A stretch of 64,000 bases of DNA from Moringa oleifera (Eukaryota > Streptophyta > Magnoliopsida > Brassicales > Moringaceae): the NCBI GenBank assembly GCA_021397835.1, contig JAJFZO010000049.1:6825001-6889000 (forward strand), written 5' to 3'. Positions within the stretch are counted from its first letter, which is position 1, and the number at the start of each line of letters is the position of its first letter. The notes below the pieces were generated by a model. That model did not search any database. It saw only the letters and a list, made by a program, of their open reading frames with translations, and was not told where the DNA came from. Positions 13,038 to 26,589 of the stretch are shown here, in pieces. The position numbers and the translations under genes are program-made.

Positions 13038-13892
13038 CAGTTTTAGGATTAGTATATTATTATTGAAGTGATTTAGTTTTAATTAATAATATAATTTGAA
13101 TTTATATTAGTAATCGATAATATTTTGTTATGTTTATTGTAGTATACTTTTAATTGGAATAAATTTTATTTTATCATATTTATCCAAAATTTAAATTATA
13201 TCATAATTTTTAAATAATTTTAATTTTTTGTATTTTTAAATAATAATTTTAATATCATATATCATATTATCATTAATTAAATATTTAAGTATTATTAATA
13301 ATAAAATAAAATAAAATATTCATCATGTTTTAAAAAATATATTGTATTATTTATTAAAATATATTTTGTATAAAAATTTAAAAAATATTAATATAACAAA
13401 AATTGAAAAAAAAAGTACAAAGTCTTGCACCGGAATTTGCCACATGTTAATTAATTTTTTTAATAATTGAACATGATTAATGATTAAAACAATATAATAA
13501 CAACCTTATTAAAATTTACTCATTATTTATATATTAATAACAATAATAACATGACAATACATATACAATTGATCTTACCAAAGATAGTAGGTAATATCAC
13601 TTTGTCTAAGTATTTGCACTTAATTGCAATTTGGAGGAGAAATAGAATAAATGTATCAATTAGCCAAACCAAACATCTCAATGGTTAAGTTAATAGAAAA
13701 TTGGTAATGAAAAGTTATCGCAAAAAATACAAATTGTGTTTGAAATATACATGACTTTCTTTTATAACATTTCTTCAATTATTTCAATTACTCATGAATT
13801 CAAACCGTTCTTATATTTGTAAGACAATGTGGATATTTTTTATTAAATAAATTTTTATATTTTCACATTAAACTAACATGATTGATTGAATG

Positions 13893-13896
<4 letters not shown>

Positions 13897-13931
<35 letters not shown>
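13897..13931. repeat. (TA)n microsatellite
   Basis: Uninterrupted TA tract of about 33 bp in AT-rich intergenic DNA. Confidence 0.9.
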
Positions 13932-13938
<7 letters not shown>

Positions 13939-14029
13939 AAGTCATAGTTGCTTCAAATTGCTTAATCATTGTGATTTTTTTTAGATTTTCAATTCATTTT
14001 ATATATTTTAATACATTAATAATTATAAT

Positions 14030-16700
14030 ATTTAATATAATAATAAAATAATAAAATTGATATTTTTTATAAATTAAAAAATAATAAATAAATAAAACAT
14101 AATGCTATAGTTTGCTTATGTAATCACAGTAACTATAAATTCAAACTTCACAAAACCAAATATATCCCACATAATATATTATACCTTACTTTTAATATTG
14201 ATCGATTATGGTTATTTTTCTAACAAACTTAAGCAAAGATCATCATCTTCTATTCAAGAGATATAATACATTCTTAAAAGTTATGTTATGCTTATTTGTT
14301 ATACCAATATATTCGAGAATGAAAAAGTAAATACTAGTATTTTCAAAAGTTATCTCATATCATTATTAATTTTCTTTTTTTAAAGTATTTTCTAAAAAAA
14401 TATTTAATAGTTTATTTTTTATTCTTTTGGATATATTTAAATTATTAATTTTTTATTTTATTTTACTAATATTTGGTATAATAATCTAATAATAAAATTT
14501 ACTTTTTTATAAATTAAAAATAGAAATTCAATAAAAATAATATTATAGTTTACTTGTAGAGTCGCATTGCATATAAATTGAAACTCTGTAGAGCCAAATA
14601 TACCTCATGTATCATATTATAACTTATTTTTAATACCGCTTATCTTCATATAGTCAAAAATATTTACATTTCTAACACACTTAAGCTAATACTATCATCA
14701 TCTAACCAAAAAACGTAATACATTCTTAAAATTTATATATGCTTATTAGTTACCGATATATTTGAGAATAAAAAAGTAAATATTAGCATTTTCAAAGTTA
14801 TTCTATATCAATACTGATTTTTTTTCTTTTAAAGTATTTTCTAAGAAAATATTTAATAATTTATTTTATATTCATTTAGATATATTTAAATTATTAATAT
14901 CTTGCTTTATTGTACTTATATTCAGTACAATAATGTAATAATAAAATTTGCCTTTTTATAAATTAAAAAATAAAAATCAAATAAACAATAATGTTACAGC
15001 CTACCTATGAAATCAAATCAGATATCTATAAATTCAAACTTTGCAAAACCAAATATACCTCATATATCATATTATACCCTACTTTTAATGCCATTTATTT
15101 TTACATGATCAATCATATTTGTTCTTCTAACACACTTAAGCAAATACCGCCATCATACAGCCAAGAAGTCTAATACATTCTTAAAAGTTATATTACACTC
15201 ATTAGTTATATTGATATATTCGAAAATAAAATTAGCATTTTCAAAAATTATCTTATATCATTTTTTATTTCCTTCTTTTAAAGTATTTCCTAAGAGAATA
15301 TTTAATAGCTTATCTTATATTCTTTTAGATGTATTTAAATTATTAATTTTTTATTTTACTTTACTAATATTTGATACAATAATGTAATAATGTAATCTGC
15401 CTTTTTTATAAATCAAAAATAAAAATTGAATAAAATAAATAATGTTATAGTCTACCTATGTAGTCGCATTAACTATAGATTCAAACTCCACAAAAACAAA
15501 TACACCTTATGTATTATATTATACCCTGCTTGCAATACAATTTATTCCTGTACGACCAATCATAATTATTTTTGTAGTACATTTAAGCAAATAACATTAT
15601 CATCTAATCAAGAAATGTAATACATTCTTAAAAGTTAGATTATGCTTATTAGTTATAAGAATATATTCGAGAATGAAAAAAGCAAATATTAGCATTTTCA
15701 AAAGTTATCTTATATCATTATTCATTTTCTTTTTTTAAAGTATTTCTTAAAAGAATATTTAATAGTTTATCTTTTATTCCTTTATATATATATATTTAAA
15801 TTATTAATGTTTTTGTTTTATTTTACTAATATTTAGTACAATAATATAATAATAGAATTTAGTTTTTTATAAATTTAAAAAATTATATAAAAATAATGTT
15901 ATAATCTACCTATGTAATTGTACTAAGTATAGATTCAAGCTCCACAAAAACCAGATATAATCCACATCTTATTGTCAATACCACTTATTCTCATATGACC
16001 AATCATAGTTACTCTTCTAACATGCTTAAGTAAAGACCATCATCATTTTAATCAAGAAGTTTACTACATTCTTAAAAGCTATATTATGCTTATTAGTTAT
16101 ACAAATGTATTCGGGAATGAAAAAGTAAATATTAACATTTTCAAAAATCATCTTATATCATCATTGATTTTCTTCTTTTAAAATATTTTTGGGGAGAATA
16201 TTTAATTGCTTATCTTTTATTCCTTTAGATACATTTAAATTATTAATTTTTTGTTTTACTATACCAATATTTGGTATAATAATGTAATAATGAAATTTTT
16301 TTATAAAATAATAAAAATTAAATAAAAATAATATTATAGTCTATCCATGAAGCCATACTAACTATAGATTCAAATATACCATATATATCATATTATAACC
16401 TACTTTCAAATACCATTTATTCGTGTATGACCAATCATAGTTACTCTTATAGCACCCTTAAGTAAAGACCATTATCATCTAATCAAGAAATCGAATACAT
16501 TCTTCAAAGTTATCTTATGCTTATTAGTCATACTAATGTACTCGGGAACAAAAAAAGTAAATATTTGCATTTTCAAAAGTTATCTTGTATCATTATTGAT
16601 TTTTTTTGTTAAACTAGTTCTTGAGAGAATATTTAATTGCTTATCTTTTATTCTTTTAGATATAATTAAACTATTAATTTTTTGTTTTACTTTATAATTC
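14030..16700. repeat. Tandem array, about 445-bp unit, six diverged copies
   Basis: A landmark block (ATTATAGTCTACCTATGTAG-like, then a TTCAAACTCCACAAAACCAAATATACC-type segment in parts) recurs at about 14108, 14545, 14995, 15445, 15900 and 16335, giving spacings of 435-455 bp. Each unit also carries ACACTTAAGCAAA, AAGAAGTCTAATACATTCTTAAAAG-like and AAAGTATTTTC blocks. The two open frames at 14991-15173 and 15426-15620 are the same part of neighbouring units, not genes. Copies are clearly diverged, with small indels. Confidence 0.85.
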
Positions 16701-17137
16701 CTTGAAAAATATCCTAAATTTTCATACTTAACACTTAATGCTTTGTTTTTTAAGGAATTTTTTGAGTTTTTTTTTTTTTCCTTTTAAGCATTCTTTTTGT
16801 TGGCTTATATCGCTTTGGTGTCTTCATCTTCTTTTTAAATGATGAAACCTTTATTCTTAATCCCTATATTGAGTGCGAAAATTTCTTAATCTAGCCCTAC
16901 TTTACTTTAAATCAAAATTTAGTTTTAATCGTATGTTTAAGTTTGTACATAATACTAGCCCTACTTCATTTATGATACTAATCACTTTTTCACATGATAC
17001 ATTATTATATGTATAATTTCTCCACACATGTCCTTAAGTTTTTATCTTACCTTCTTTGTAAATACCTTGACTATCTCTATTATAAATTTCTTTTTTAATC
17101 AGTGTCGAATCACTCGAAGTAGTTTTCTCAATAAAAA

Positions 17138-17180
<43 letters not shown>

Positions 17181-19550
17181 TAAAAAACCTTATAAGGCTT
17201 TCATATCTTTTCATTTTTTTATCATTTTTTCAAATTTCAAGTAATGTTATGTCTTGTTATGAGTTTGCAATTTTTTCAAATTAAGTAAATAAAATAGAAT
17301 TCAATTATTTATCATATATATTTTTTATTTTTTTAGAAAAAAGTTTAGCTCATTTTTAAATTTGTATTTAACTAATTGAGTCTATAAGCTTAAAATCTTT
17401 TATAATTTTCTTTTATCATTTTTTTGCTTTTCATTTTTTTTTCTTTTATATAATTAATGGTCTATTTATACTTGTAAAGATGAACAAAGAAAACGTATCA
17501 CATACATATAAATGAGTGGAATATATGAATTTTCTTTTCTTAACCTCATGTTGTGATACTTAATCTATTGTATGCAGTAACAATAATAGTAATACTAACT
17601 GAAACTATCACATATAACAGAATGATGTATTTAAAACTACTTAAAAGTTTCAGCAAATACTAACAAAGAGGTCATTTTAGCTTAAAAAGTTTTAAGTTAA
17701 AAATTGGACTTTGTGGAAGTAGCTATCTTAACAATCCTATATCTTTTCAATATAGTTTAAATTTTAACAGATCATTAATTTTTAATTGTAAAACTTATTA
17801 AAAGGTCTTTTCATAATAAAATAAATGATTTTTTCTCTTTTGCAAATGGTGTCTCATTATTTTTTAATTTAAATTCCTCCTTTAAAAAAAAAAAAAGCTT
17901 TTATGACTAATGCAAAAAAAATTTAGCCCACCTTAACTAAAAATTCAAATTTTGCCTATACTTTCAATGACAATAATCATTATCTACTTTGATATATAAT
18001 TAATTTGTTAAAATTTTATCTTTATATTATCTCAATTGGAAAGTGACTCAAATGAAGACAATAATTTATAAAAAAAACACCTTATCCTTAAAGACTAATC
18101 CATATAAAGTATTGGTAGCACAAATTTCAGGCAAATTCTAAAATTATTGCAAAAAGAACAATAATGCAAAAGTAGAGATTCCAAGAAGAACAATAATTTT
18201 AAAGTAAAGATTCCAAGAAGAATAGTAATGCAAAAGATAGCAAGAAATACTTTATGAAACCAACTCAAAAGATAATGCTTATTAACAAAAGCAATAGTAA
18301 TACTAGACAGAAGGCATATAACGAACTCAAAAAGAAGATACCTACTACAAAAAGAAATAATAATTACAAAAGAAAGATTTTCTTAATAATTTGTTATACT
18401 TTTGGTTTTTATAAATAACACTAATTATCTCTACTTCCCAAGATATTTTTTAAAAATTTATTTGTGTATGAGCAATATTTTTTATTTTAAAAGCTATAGA
18501 ACAAGTTTCATGAAACTTTCACTAAGTTGTACAAAAGCAATATAATTATCTTTTTAATACTTCTTATTGCTTTTTTTTAATTTAAGCTTTATGTTTGACT
18601 AAATTATTTGTTGATTATTTTAAAATTTTAAAATTTCTTTGCAATTTTTGTGTAGCTATCTGCATTTGAATGCAATCGTAAACAAAAATAGAATTAAAAA
18701 CATTACTTAATCGGTCTAGCACATTCTAATGCTTAAGCAAATAAAAAGTTCGTAACAAAAGGTTGCCTCAAAAAATAGAAATCAGTCTTTGAAATATACT
18801 TGACTTCTTTTTGTAACATTTTGTTAGTTTCTCATGAGTTCAATGGGTTTGTATAGTTGCGAAATGTTGTGGATATCTCTATGAAAGTTTTAATATTTTT
18901 CATGTTAACTCATTTCTTACACATTAATGTGTTTGTTACTTAATGTAATCTATTGCACTTAAATAAATGTTTTCTAGCATGATTTAGTGAGTTGATTTTT
19001 TTTGAAAAAAATAAATCATTATTGCTTCCTTAATTGATTTTGAATTGCTTAGCAGCCTACTTTTCTCTTTTGCTTTTAAACTTTACAAATTTATATATTT
19101 TAACATATCAGTGATTATAACATTTGATGTAATAGTATAACAATGGGATTCTCTTTTTCATAATTAAAAGAAAAAAAACCATAAAGTGAATAAAAAGATA
19201 ATATCATAATCTTGTACTAAAATGATAACATTGTTGTATAAGATTGGATGAGAATATCAACGTTTTCAAACTTTTATAAGGTCAAAAATTTTAAATAATT
19301 TAAATATTTAAAATTAAATAAAGTCCAACACACCATTCTATCAAGTCTTAGGAGTTTTATTTGAAATTTTATTGTGGAAGTTACAAGTCTTATTTGTTTA
19401 CTAGTTTTATAATTTTTCTCAAAGACTCTATTATGGAGATTTTTTCTAGTATTTAAGAGTCAGTTTTTTTTCTTTTAATTTTTTTCAAGTTTTATATATG
19501 GTTGATGGACTAAAAAAAGGCCTGGTGTGAGCTTTATTTAATTGAAGTTA
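16701..19550. other. AT-rich intergenic DNA
   Basis: No coding sequence recognised. Contains a (TA)n tract at 17141-17176, an A-rich tract near 17885, and a weak local repetition of a CCAAGAAGAACAATAAT-like block at about 18140-18230. Confidence 0.6.
17141..17176. repeat. (TA)n microsatellite
   Basis: About 36 bp of uninterrupted TA. Confidence 0.9.
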
Positions 19551-19559
19551 AAAAAGGTC

Positions 19560-22500
19560 ATGTTGAAGTTGATAATCATCAAAAAATGGTTGGTTTCAAG
19601 GGGGAAAAGAAATAGTTATTAGTAAAGTTAACTACAAATCAATTTTTTAAAAAGGATCTCTTCATGAGAATCATGAAAACTATGATGTGTCTGTTTAAGG
19701 AATCTATTGTTACTTTTTTGAATGATAACATATTTCTCTTTAACTTTGCAAGAAACAGAGACAAACAACATGTTCTTGAGGGTTCTCCCTAGTCTTTTGA
19801 TAAGCATTTAATAGATTTTTAAGACTATAATGGTAACTTTAATCTAAGGAATATGTATTATAGAGGACTTTGTTTTGGATTTGTGTATACGACTTACCAC
19901 TTAATAAGATGTCCTATGATATTATTATGCATGTTAAACAAAAACTAAAAGTTCTTTATAGTATGGATATTGCTTTTGCATAAGGCACTACATGATGGTT
20001 ATAGTTGACATGGATATAACTAAGTTATTACGATGATTAGTCACCATTACTAGACTAAAAGATAAGGATGCTTTCTAAGTTTGTAGAACTGATTATACTT
20101 TGTGCTATGGTTATGGCTTGGACATTTTGAATTTGAGTGTTCTAAGTTCAAGGATAATGTTACCAATTATAAAGATGTAAAACAATACAAAAATTACTTA
20201 AAATATTCATTGATGATGATGAAGATAATTGCTTGAGTCACTGATTTACCAAAAGGTAAGCTACCTCATCATTTAGAAACTGTACACTTAATTAACTGCC
20301 TTTAAAATAGTTGCACTTATCATTATGGAAAAAACCTTCCCTAAAAGGAGAACATTTATCTTGAAATTAGTAGCTTTCATGAAAATATAGCTAGTATAAA
20401 GAAAGAAGTCCAGGACATTGCTCCTATAGATAGCCTAACATAGGTACATTTGCTTCTTCATGGTATACGAGCAAGAAATATACATAGAATACTAATAGTG
20501 TAGAGTAATTTTGCTAATGATGTAAAAGCCAATAATTTTTTTGTCTCAGTTATTCCTACAAGGACTTCTACTACTCCTAATGATATAGTAAAAAACATGA
20601 CTACGGATGGAATAAGAACATGAAAAAGTTTACTAAGAAGACCACTACTCTTTTAAACTAGGAAATAATTTTCAATGTAAATAGAATTTAGATGTTCTAT
20701 CATATACTAAATATGATAATCTTGAGCTTTTCAGTTTAAAAAACATAAACATCTACTTTTATATTCTTTTAATGACTCAAAATTAGTAGTGATAGGTCCC
20801 TAGTCATTCAAAAGCCATGAGATGCCTAATATAGAATTGCCTTTAGCTTGGGAACCCATAAATAATTCAAGTTCTTAAAAAGCTAGTGAAAAATGAATTT
20901 TCTCATGCAACTTTTTTTAAAAAAATTACATGTGTAGAAGTTAGAATTTTTTATTAAAAAATAGTTTACGAAATGAAGGCATGTTTTGGTGTTACTTTTC
21001 ATGGAAGTAATGGTGTTATTGCTTTCTTTTGGAATGAGACTTTTAACCTATAACCTAGATCTTACTTTTAAAATCATGATGTTACTTGGAGGCTAATTGG
21101 ATTCTAATCTTGTTAAAATCTTCAACAGATGAAATTCAAGCTGTAATGAAACAAATGCATCTAACAAAGGCACCAAGACCTAATGGATTTCTTACACTAT
21201 TTTATTAGCAATTTTAGTCTATTATGAGTACTAATATTGTTCATTCTGCCTTATTTTTCTTCATGGTGATACATTATTGGATGGGATTAACCACACCAAC
21301 ATTATTCTTATTCCAAAGGTTAAAGAGTGATAATATATAACTCAATTTTAGGTTTATAGACCTTTGCAATGTTTTATACAAGATTATTACCAAAGTTCTT
21401 GACAAAACAAGCTTGAATCCTACATAAACAAGACATAAAAGTGCCTTTATGCTAGGGAGATTAATCTCTAACAATACAACTATAGCATATGAACTCCTAA
21501 ATAGTTTGAAAAGGAAGAAAATAAGGAATAATAGCGTGTTTACGATAAAGTTTGACATAAGCAAGGCTTATGATTGTACAAAATGGTATTTTTCACTTAA
21601 ATGATAAGAAAACTTAGGTTCCATGATAGATGGATTACTTTGTTAATGCTTCGTCTTTCTTTAATGTCTTATTCAATTCAATTACATAATTCAATTCCTG
21701 AAACTTTCAAACCACCTAAAGGATTACACCAGGGTGATCCTTTATCAACATATTTATTCTTAATTACTCCAAAAGGATTCTCTAGTGCACTTACAAAAAT
21801 ATAAACAAATAAGCACGTTTATGATACTTAGATAAGCATATTAGGGCTTAAAGTGACTTATTTATTCTTTGTTAGTGATTATATTTTGTTTATAAAAGCA
21901 GATAAAATGAAAATGAAATGTTGAAAAGCATATAATTATCGTATGAACATTACTTAGAAGGTGAACTTCAAAAATCTTCTTTATCACTTATGTGGTAATA
22001 TATAAAAGCAAAATATGAAATTCAAAATTTGTTTGGAGTTCAAGCTTCTTTAAATATTAAGAGATATCTTGCTTTGCAAGCCATGATTGATAGAAACAAA
22101 TTAAATACTTTCAAGGATATTAAAAGAAGATTAGCTGCTAGAATCTCAAGTTAGATTATAAAACCCATGTTTGTAGGGGATAAAGAAATCATAACTAAGG
22201 CTATTCTTTAATCCATTCCTACATACTCAATATGCTACTTTTTGTTGTCAAAATCAGTGTATTAAGATATAAACAAAATTTTTAGTGGCCTTTGGTGGTA
22301 CTCAAATCATACAAACAAAGGAATGCATTAGATAAAATGGAGGATAATATGTATGAGAAAAAATTTTGGGAGGACTAAGTTTTAAAGATATGCATTTAAC
22401 CTTACTCGACCAAGAAATGAAGGATAGAGGTCAATATATAACACTGAAATCTTGATGCATGCTACTAAAAATTTCCTAATTATCACTTCCTTGATGGTGG

Positions 22501-23700
22501 TATGAGTCAAAGACCTTCATTTATCTAGTGTCGCATATAGGACTCCAAAAATGCTATTGTTAAGGCTTTAAATGAAAATTTGGTAATGAAGAATCAATGA
22601 GTATATAAAAGGTAGATGGTTGCCATTCACATCAATTACAAGCCTCAAAAAATTTGAAGAAATAAGAATAAAGATAATAAAGTATCTACATTAATTGATT
22701 AGTAGCCAAGGTAATAAGTATGGAATTCATTATTGCAAAACTTTTCTTTTGATGAAGCAACAACTAAAAGACATACACCTCTTAATAAAATTAAATCCCA
22801 AGATGCTGTGATATGCATTCAAATTCTAATTGTATTTATTTAGTGAATAATCCATATAAATGGCTTGTTGATAGAAAAAGTAATTTGCCAGAATAAAACT
22901 TGTTAATTGGTCATCTCACTTGGAAAATGATTTGGTCCTTAATTTCAAAAGAGATTCAGATCTTCTAACGGAAACTAAGATGGCATATTTTTCTAGTTAT
23001 GAACAACCTTATTGACAAAGGAATTGTTATTACTAGAGAATATCCTAGATATCACCAACATAATGGTTTTATACATCATAGTTTGAGAGAATATGACCTT
23101 TCAAAAAAAAGTGTAGACATCATTTAACTCAGATTGGGATATAACACAACTTAGTATTTTCGAATCTAATGAATGGATAAATATGTATATTGACATATTG
23201 TGACAACTTGATTTAGAAGAGTTTGCTATGGCATATTGGACAACTTGGAAAGAAAAGAATGAAGTTCTTCATGGTGGTGAAGCTAAAATTATTAGTAGAA
23301 TTGTTCACATAATGAAGTAGTATGTAGAATTATTTACAATCACAAAGCATAGCTAATACAAATTATGTAAGTTCACAATAAAAATGGAGTCCACCAATGA
23401 CTAATATGGTAAAAATTGATTTTGATTTTGCACTTTGTTTTATAAATTCATCATTTGGTATTTTAGTTATAAATATAAATGATTTTGTTTAGTTTGTCGA
23501 TGACAAAGCTTCATTTGTTATATGTGTATATCCTTTATTGAAGTGAAGGCAACGATTGTTGCAATGTATTTTGTTGTTGTTATGAGATTCGAAATGTGGT
23601 TACCAAAAGATGATCATAACTTATGATAAAGAAAATGCAAAAGAAGGAGGTTGACTTTTCTCAAATCGATAACATTATTGAAGCAGTGTGTTTAATATCT
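19560..23700 (+). mobile_element. Decayed L1-type LINE (non-LTR retrotransposon)
   Basis: Parts can be followed in order on the plus strand. A DUF4283-like RNA-binding piece lies near 19680-19860 (NFARNRDKQHVLEGSP, then SFDKHLIDF). A CCHC-knuckle-like piece (GHFEFECSKF) lies near 20125. A short endonuclease start (KACFGVTFHGSNGVIAFFW) lies near 20970. The reverse transcriptase runs 21130-21900, including IRKLRFHDRWITL and the hallmark KGLHQGDPLSTYLFL at about 21718-21762. The conserved C-terminal part (YLALQAMIDRNKLNTFKDIK, then AILQSIPTYSICYFLL) starts near 22060. An RNase H-like piece lies near 23380-23550. Stops are frequent, the FADD catalytic box reads FVSD, and most of the endonuclease is missing, so the copy is dead. 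Confidence 0.85.
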
Positions 23701-24510
23701 ATGTTTTAATGTCATTTTATTTTTTCTTAAAAGAAGTGGTAATAAAGTTAAATATAGGATACGATTGGCAAAATGTAATTGTTGAGTATATAGGTTTTTG
23801 AAGTTCAACTTCTCTCATATCAAAATAAGAAAAAAATGTTCAATGCCTATTTAATAAATCACATATCAATAAACAGTTTCTTTTCCTCAAATAAATATAA
23901 CTTTATGAAAAGTATATGTCTGTTATCAATAAACATGATTATATGAAAAGTACTTGTCTATATAAAAAGATACAAATAAACAAAGATGACTATACAGAAA
24001 GAATGTGCCTATTTGAAAAATTATAAGTAATTGTTTACAAATATTAGAACTTAGACATAAAAGAACTCACTTAATCTTTTACTCATAACTTTATTTAAGA
24101 AGAAACAAAAAATAATGTTAATTGATTTCTGAAAGTTCAATATGTAGAATTGAAGAAAAATAAACAGTTGAATTTTAAGGACAAAATACTTAAAGTCTTC
24201 CGTACATTAAAGAACAAGTGAAATATTGCTTTTTAAGACATTCTTAAACAAGCTTTTGCATTAATTTGTTTCAATTCATATATTAGTTACTATGCTTTTA
24301 TTATTATTATTTTTAAGTATCATATAATACTTAGATTGTTTCATCAATAATTTGGATAGAAGAGCATCCAATATTTATTGACATTTTAGTACAAAATGAT
24401 TATAAGTTTTTCAAATGAATATAATATCTTATATTTTTTAATAAAATAATTAATGAGATGGACGTGAATAAAAAATAAAAGATGCAAACAAGTTAATTAT
24501 AATAACAAAG
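23701..24510. other. AT-rich intergenic DNA
   Basis: Nothing recognised. Confidence 0.6.
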
Positions 24511-24514
24511 TCTG

Positions 24515-24650
24515 CTACACTGAAACCGGTCCTATGCGTGTCCCCTGGCTAAGTACCGAATCGTACACGGTCGATCAAATGAGCGGGACCCGAGAGGGCG
24601 CACCTGAGAAATAATCAAGTGAGGTGCAGCTCCTTTTTTTTTTTTTTTTT
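24515..24650. other. GC-rich island followed by a T17 run
   Basis: About 100 bp (24520-24620) are far richer in G and C than the kilobases around them, then a run of 17 T at 24634-24650. TGGCTAAGTAC at about 24548 is close to a Pol III A box, but a correctly spaced B box is absent. Identity unknown. Confidence 0.4.
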
Positions 24651-25950
24651 CGTTTTTATTAGTGAAATGGACCCATGAATTTGCTGTCTACTTAGGTAGT
24701 TTCTGAGCCGTGTGATCAATCCAATTATTTTGATGTTTATCATCTCTGGTTCTTCCATGGCATCCAGTGGTTGATTAAAAAAAAAATCTCTTTGGCTTTG
24801 AATTGTAATTATCAGGATATATTTTGAATTACAAGTTGCCAGTATAATTAAAATAACAATCTAAAATACGTCACTTCAGAATTTTTAATATTTTTATTTT
24901 TAATTAGGATACAAAATTTTAATTTGGTTACTCATAAATATTATTTGGAATTAATATATTAAAAGGTCTGCACCTATAAATAAAGCACAATGGCATTGAA
25001 AGGGAAACATCTTATTTTTACTATGCTTTTTTAATTATAATTTAATAAAATAAATAATTAATATTTAATTTTTTATTAATACAATAAAAAATTATCTTAT
25101 TTCAAAAAATATAGTAAAATATCATGTTATTTTTTAAAATAATTAAAATATCAACTCTTAAATACGTAAATTGTTAATACACAAAGATCAATAATTTATC
25201 AAAAGAAAAACAACTTATCTAGGTGAACGAATGGTACCTTTTTAAATGGTAAATTTATGCTTCTTGGTAATATTTATCTTATACATGACTAAACTGACAT
25301 ATTTATGCTTCTTGATGATGATTTATCTTATGACTTAATTAAATCGCTATTAGGGAATCTCACGTTTCACTGAACATGCAGTAATGCGGTCCGATTGATG
25401 AATTAATTAACAACACTTGTTACAAGTCTAATTAAGATAATCGGAAATTAATAAGCATTTCATAAAGTAGGGCAGCCACAATTTATAAACATCAAATGGC
25501 CTTTTAAATATGTTAACATCTTTACAACACAGCTAGGTGATGGTTTGGATGGTAACTAAACATTTTGGCATTGACAATTAATGCCACGGAAATGTCGGTT
25601 AACTAAATTAATTAATCTCCTTCACTAACAAGGAAAAAAAACAAATAAATTTAACCAATTGGCGCCGAGCTGGTGAATATCTTTAGAATTAGCTAGAGTT
25701 ACTAATTTAAATCGTTTTAGCATCTTTTTTTTTTTAATCAAATGTTGGTCGCGTCATTAATAAACAAATTAATTAAAAATAAAATTACGCGCTTATCTTC
25801 ATGAAATTTTTTTTCTTCCTTTATTTTATTAAATGAACACATTTCCACGAGATTTTACAAATTAAAAACGGAGAAAGACATAATCTTCAACTTAACCATC
25901 CATTTTGCCAAGCCATACTAATTGAAAACAATTTGGATTTGTGCTCAGCC
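24651..25950. other. AT-rich intergenic DNA
   Basis: Nothing recognised. Confidence 0.55.
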
Positions 25951-26418
25951 CAATTTATTTGGCGGGAAAATTGATGAACATAAACTTCAGGTTTTGTTGG
26001 GTTATTGGATCTATAAAAAGAGTCATTAATGCTTGATGTGGTCTTTATGGTTGGCAACCCTTAATTTGTACACTATTTTACCGCAACACTACTGTACTTT
26101 TGGGCTTCATGAAGGGAAAAACCCAATTCAAAATTCCGTTCATAAAGTTTTAGCCCAAGTGGTGCTGTTCTTCATTGGGTTTCAGGCTTTTAGCCGGTAG
26201 AAGTTGGTTTCTACAACCTACCTCTGCTATAAAACACTGAGTTAATTTTTGGAATCAATACTTCACATCTTCACACTTCTCACGGTAACAATGAACAGGA
26301 AAAGTGGGTGGGACAAAATAAAAAAGAGATACGCATGACATGAAATGATGAGTCTGGGACAAGCTATTTATAGTACAAATGTGAGCTGGGGAGATTCATA
26401 GTCACAGTTGCTGCAGCG

Positions 26419-26562
26419 ATGGCAGACAGAGACCAAATGTACTTAAAAGTCAGAGCTTTGTCTCATTATATTTACTGCTACTACCAGTACCACTTCCGCT
26501 TGTCCTTCAACTTGATGTGCCTGAAAAACGCGTTAAACAGAAGATCTGACCTCTGTCAATAA
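26419..26562 (+). CDS. Possible small protein of 47 residues
   Basis: An ATG at 26419 opens a 47-codon frame ending TAA at 26562. It begins MADRDQMYLKVRALSHYIYC and is rich in Tyr, Arg and Leu, with five Tyr and one Cys in residues 17-24. It lies in a 600-bp island (about 25950-26590) less AT-rich than its surroundings, and TATTTATAG at 26365-26373 could serve as a TATA box about 50 bp upstream. I recognise no family. It could equally be a non-coding transcript or chance. Confidence 0.25.
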   Translation: MADRDQMYLKVRALSHYIYCYYQYHFRLSFNLMCLKNALNRRSDLCQ

Positions 26563-26589
26563 ATCCACAGCCACCCGCTTCCCAATGTG

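Noticed and set aside
14991..15620. Two similar 60-64-codon frames that look like paralogous genes
   Set aside because: They are the same part of neighbouring 445-bp tandem units; similarity reflects the repeat.
11157..16700. CRISPR-like spacing of repeats
   Set aside because: Units are contiguous, long and diverged, in plant nuclear DNA; these are tandem repeats.
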